Source: a virus. From it: a DNA stretch of 39,053 nt. The notes beneath the pieces were generated by a model. That model did not search any database. It saw nothing but the letters and a program-made list of their open reading frames with translations, and had not been told where the DNA came from. The first letter of the stretch is position 1. Each line of letters opens with the position of its first letter. The stretch covers positions 1 through 39,053 of IMG/VR virus record IMGVR_UViG_3300010397_000036. The stretch is one strand, 5' to 3'. Shown in pieces: positions 36,182 to 39,053 of this stretch. The position numbers and the translations under genes were made by a program.

Positions 36182-38126
36182 CGCCGAGCGCCAGGGCCGG
36201 CGCGAGACGAGCCCCGAACTGCTGAAGCTGCTGTTGCGCGGGCTGAGCGATCTGCGGCGCGAGCTGTTGCGGCGAGCCCGATGAAATTCCCATCTCAACA
36301 AGCGCCTGACGTTCCTGATCGGTCAGGGTAGCCCCGCGCTGGATCTTCTCCCAGGCCGAGGACAGCAGGCCGAGGATCGAAAGCTTTGGCGTCGGGATGC
36401 CTTCGACAAGCGCCTGATCCGCCAGACGCGGAGCCGTCTGCGATCCGGTGTTCGGATTGATGAAGCGGGCGTTGTTCGTCTGGTCGATCAGGTTGCTCAT
36501 GCCGGCGCGGAAATCCTGCGCGGGTTGAGCACCGAAAGCGGTCTCAAGGTTGCGACCCTGATTCGTCGAAGTCGCCAGCTTGTTGAGCGCACCGGTTGAA
36601 CCTTCGGCTGGTGCGCCAATCTGATCGGCGATGGCCTGACGATAGCCGACCTGCGCCGGTTCCATGGCTTGCGGAGGCAAAACGCCGATATCGGCCGCGA
36701 ACTGTTCTGGCCGCGCCGTGAGGCCCTTTGCCCCAACGTCGATCGCCTCCATCTGACCACGCAGGCCGGAAGAGGCTTCCGTCGCCTGCTTGAAGCCAGG
36801 GACGTTGAGAAGGCTGTCGCGAAGATCGGCGGCGCGCCCCGTCAGGCCGCCGCCCAGCGTATTGTTCGCTCCACGCGCGGCTTCCTCACCCGCGTCACGC
36901 AGACCGCGTCGAATCAGGTCCACCGTTCCGGCCGAAACCTGATCAGCCTGTCCTGCGGCCAGGGCGTCGATCTCCTGCACGGCGTTGAAGTCGCGACGAG
37001 CGTCAGCGATCTTGCGGGCAGCGGCCAAGGCGCTGCGGCCCGTGTCACCAGCCAAGGCGTCTCCGATGGCTTGGGTCGGGACCTGATCGGCCTGGAAAGC
37101 GGGGTAGAGGGCGGCGTCGCTCGCCTTGACCGCGCTTTCCAGGCCGCTACGCAGCTCGGGAGCCGATTGCGGATTGTTCGGCGTCAGTCGCTCAGCCAGT
37201 CCGATCGCATTGTCTTGCAGATCCCCCACGACCTGATTGGCGTATTGCGAGGCGGTGTTACGCGCCGGTCCGCTCATCGCCGCGCCACGGATCAGGGCGC
37301 GGGTGTTCTGGCCGCCACCGTTCGCCGAGACGATGTCGAGAAGGGTCGGCGTGACGCCGGTACGCAGCATTTCGTTCTGCGTGGCGCGAATGACCGCCTC
37401 ATCCATGCCATCGGCGCGCATCGCCTCGACCAGGCGCTTGCCGGCCTCGCGGGTTGGATTGAGAAGTTGACCGCCCGACGCCTTGTTAGCGGCACGCGCG
37501 ATCGTTCGGCCCGCGCCTCCTACGGCGTTCGCCGCCTTACCCGCCGCTGCGGTGGCGATCGGCACAGCGCCGCCCACCACACCGCCCGTGATCGCGCCGC
37601 GCTTGATGTCGCGCAGCTCGTCGCCGGGGCGGCTTGTCGTGCCGCCGTAGGTCCCGCCAAGCCCGGCTCCGATCGCCGCGCCGCGCCCAACACCCTCCAG
37701 AAGGCCCAGAGCGCCTTTTGCGACGGGCGTAGCCAGCTTCGCTAGCTGTTGGCCGCCCGGCATGGCCAAGCCGCCTAGCAGCCCTCCAGCAATGTTCTGG
37801 ACAGGGTGAGCCTTAGAGAACTCGTCGCTGCGGTCGCGCTCGACATTGCGTGCGGCCTGGAAGGCCTCGCCAAGACCGTAGCCTGGGTCCTTACCCATCA
37901 GGCGCGGAGCCTGCGTGACCAGCGCGCCGATGCCGGCGTTGGTGAGATTCTGAAGGCCGAGCGACATCGCGCCCGTCACCGAGTCGCTGGCGGTGTTCTT
38001 GCCTCGCAGTTTGGAAACGTCTTGATAGGCTTTGGATTGTGTCGGAATCGCCGACAGCGCCGAGCCTTCGTCCTTGGCCTGGATTTCGTAGATCTTACCG
38101 CCCTGCTTGATCGTGTAGATGGGCAT
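36165..38126 (-). CDS. Large internal virion / DNA-ejection type protein (653 aa)
   Basis: Begins MPIYTIKQGGKIYEIQAKDE, a short beta start, then a Gly/Ala-rich part (about 95-205: GGLLGGLAMPGG, GRGAAIGAGLGGTYGGT, VVGGAVPIATAAAGKAAN) with membrane-active character, then a long helical body. Such Gly/Ala-rich hydrophobic stretches are usual in podovirus ejection proteins that form a channel across the envelope. The gene follows the 211-aa gene in overlapping fashion. No lytic transglycosylase motif seen. Confidence 0.6.
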   Translation of the reverse strand: MPIYTIKQGGKIYEIQAKDEGSALSAIPTQSKAYQDVSKLRGKNTASDSVTGAMSLGLQNLTNAGIGALVTQAPRLMGKDPGYGLGEAFQAARNVERDRSDEFSKAHPVQNIAGGLLGGLAMPGGQQLAKLATPVAKGALGLLEGVGRGAAIGAGLGGTYGGTTSRPGDELRDIKRGAITGGVVGGAVPIATAAAGKAANAVGGAGRTIARAANKASGGQLLNPTREAGKRLVEAMRADGMDEAVIRATQNEMLRTGVTPTLLDIVSANGGGQNTRALIRGAAMSGPARNTASQYANQVVGDLQDNAIGLAERLTPNNPQSAPELRSGLESAVKASDAALYPAFQADQVPTQAIGDALAGDTGRSALAAARKIADARRDFNAVQEIDALAAGQADQVSAGTVDLIRRGLRDAGEEAARGANNTLGGGLTGRAADLRDSLLNVPGFKQATEASSGLRGQMEAIDVGAKGLTARPEQFAADIGVLPPQAMEPAQVGYRQAIADQIGAPAEGSTGALNKLATSTNQGRNLETAFGAQPAQDFRAGMSNLIDQTNNARFINPNTGSQTAPRLADQALVEGIPTPKLSILGLLSSAWEKIQRGATLTDQERQALVEMGISSGSPQQLAPQIAQPAQQQLQQFGARLAPALALGASGER

Positions 38127-38761
38127 TACTGATCAGGCCTCACGCTGAGGATCTTCGGCTTGCTGTCTGCTGACCGAGCCTTGAGGGCGGCGTTCTTGGC
38201 GGCCTTGGCGTCAGGCGGAACACGCCCAGCCGGGACTTGATTGGTGTTGAGGCCAAAGGTCGGCACATCAGGATAAGGAAGCGGCGCGCCCATGGAGTGC
38301 GCCGCGCCGTTGAGCATCATGCGCCGCGTTAGTTCCTTGCTTTGCAGATTGGATGGCGCGTCGCCAAATTCCGGAAGCGCCGCTTTGACCTGACGCTTGG
38401 CCTCGGAAGGCGAAACGGCAGCGCCGGACATGATAGGCATCAGTTGGCTTTCAAAGGCCTTGGCAGCTTGCGTATAGGCCTGATAGTCGTCTCCGCCTGC
38501 CATCTTGGCAAGTTGATCACCGGCTCCGAACGGCAATGCTGACAAGGCAGAAGCGCCCCAGTCCTTTTGCAGTGGATTGCCATTTTTCTCCATGCTGGAC
38601 ATGGTCTGCTCGGCTTGGATCATCGGCCCCAGGCCGAGTGACAGACGAGCGCGCATACCGGCGTCGACAGTGCCCGGAGCTTGTTTCACCCAATTACCGT
38701 TCTTGAACACCGCCCGTTCGCCGGTGCTCTTGTTGATCGCGGTCGCACCTTCTTGGGGCAT
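38126..38761 (-). CDS. Internal virion-type protein (211 aa)
   Basis: Starts PQEGATAINKSTGERAVFKN, GNWVKQ, a motif frequent in virion proteins of podoviruses. Then a helical middle with many Met/Gln and a disordered C-terminus (PKILSVRPDQ). It directly follows the 223-aa gene and overlaps the 653-aa gene, so the three may form an ejection complex. Inference from order. Confidence 0.6.
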   Translation of the reverse strand: MPQEGATAINKSTGERAVFKNGNWVKQAPGTVDAGMRARLSLGLGPMIQAEQTMSSMEKNGNPLQKDWGASALSALPFGAGDQLAKMAGGDDYQAYTQAAKAFESQLMPIMSGAAVSPSEAKRQVKAALPEFGDAPSNLQSKELTRRMMLNGAAHSMGAPLPYPDVPTFGLNTNQVPAGRVPPDAKAAKNAALKARSADSKPKILSVRPDQ

Positions 38762-39053
38762 TTACTTTTCCTCTTCCCATGACGGCGGAAGCGTCGGGCC
38801 AAGAATGGCCGTGCCAGCACCGGGCGTCCCAAAGCCACCGACGCCCTTTAGTCGTGCTTCATACTCTTTCTGGCTCAGACCCAAGCGCCCTCGGCTCACG
38901 CCAAGATTACCCTGCGCCACCCCAAGCTGCCCGCGTTTGACTTCAAGATCGCCCTTACCAAGCTGCTCGGCCAATTGTTCCGCATAGGTCTTGTTGCGGG
39001 TATAAAGCGGATTGACGCCCTGCGGGCCGGCCTGGAGAATCTGGTCGCCGAAC
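38762..39053 (-). CDS. Virion-region protein, 3' part of the gene split by the contig ends
   Basis: Continues the frame from 1-503. In the circle it is 223 aa. This end contains a short heptad-like repeat (QLGVAQGNLGVSRGRLGLSQ) and ends PTLPPSWEEEK. A TTG at 38974 could be taken for a start if the join is ignored. Confidence 0.75.
   Translation of the reverse strand, partial: FGDQILQAGPQGVNPLYTRNKTYAEQLAEQLGKGDLEVKRGQLGVAQGNLGVSRGRLGLSQKEYEARLKGVGGFGTPGAGTAILGPTLPPSWEEEK
38931..39053. repeat. Terminal direct repeat, right copy
   Basis: Identical to 1-123. It should be removed once when closing the circle. Confidence 0.95.

Noticed and set aside
36669-37745. 358-aa rightward frame over the 653-aa virion protein
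   Set aside because: Shadow frame, Arg-rich, no ribosome site.
1-39053. CRISPR array, integrase or transposon
   Set aside because: No regularly spaced direct repeats, no recombinase or transposase motif seen on either strand.

Overview
The window is a complete phage genome written as one overlapping contig. Bases 1-123 are repeated exactly at 38931-39053, so the molecule closes into a circle of 38,930 bp. One gene (223 aa) is cut in two by the ends. The sequence is GC-rich with G/C-rich third codon positions. A P22-type portal, an N4-gp56-like capsid protein, a large terminase, a stabilisation-type tail protein and a two-gene spanin indicate a short-tailed (podovirus-like) phage of a Gram-negative host. 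A carph-isopro regulator, typical of phages of Caulobacter-like bacteria, makes an alphaproteobacterial host likely (inference). I see no integrase and no lysogeny repressor, so a lytic life style is the simplest reading.

The layout is very simple. Leftward (minus-strand) genes run from about 24.56 kb down to 1 and continue across the join from 38.9 to 32.0 kb. Rightward (plus-strand) genes fill 24.69-31.99 kb. There is one divergent control region (24561-24686) and one convergent point with a hairpin (31979-32006).

Leftward, in order of transcription: a carph-isopro regulator; a chain of tiny genes joined by ATGA overlaps, several of them membrane peptides; a winged-helix regulator; a DUF1064-type protein; an HNH-AP2 endonuclease that looks inserted; an SSB-like protein and a terminator; a primase-helicase followed by a repeat-rich stretch; a region with a possible structured RNA; small terminase and small genes; a tRNA-like element; large terminase, portal, scaffold, capsid, head-tail and tail genes; then, across the join, internal or ejection-type virion proteins, small decoration-like proteins and the lysis cassette (membrane proteins, lysozyme with a membrane tail, overlapping Rz/Rz1).

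Rightward: some 22 small, tightly packed early genes, mostly of unknown function. They include zinc-ribbon proteins (one Lar-like), a DUF551-like protein, an HNH nuclease and a tandem pair of nearly identical 44-aa proteins. A composite repeat recurs at gene boundaries here and adds tails or heads to the proteins. This repeat, the putative structured RNA at 17.3 kb, the tRNA-like element at 15.1 kb and the 11-copy AGTGC cluster at 18.2-18.4 kb are the most unusual content.
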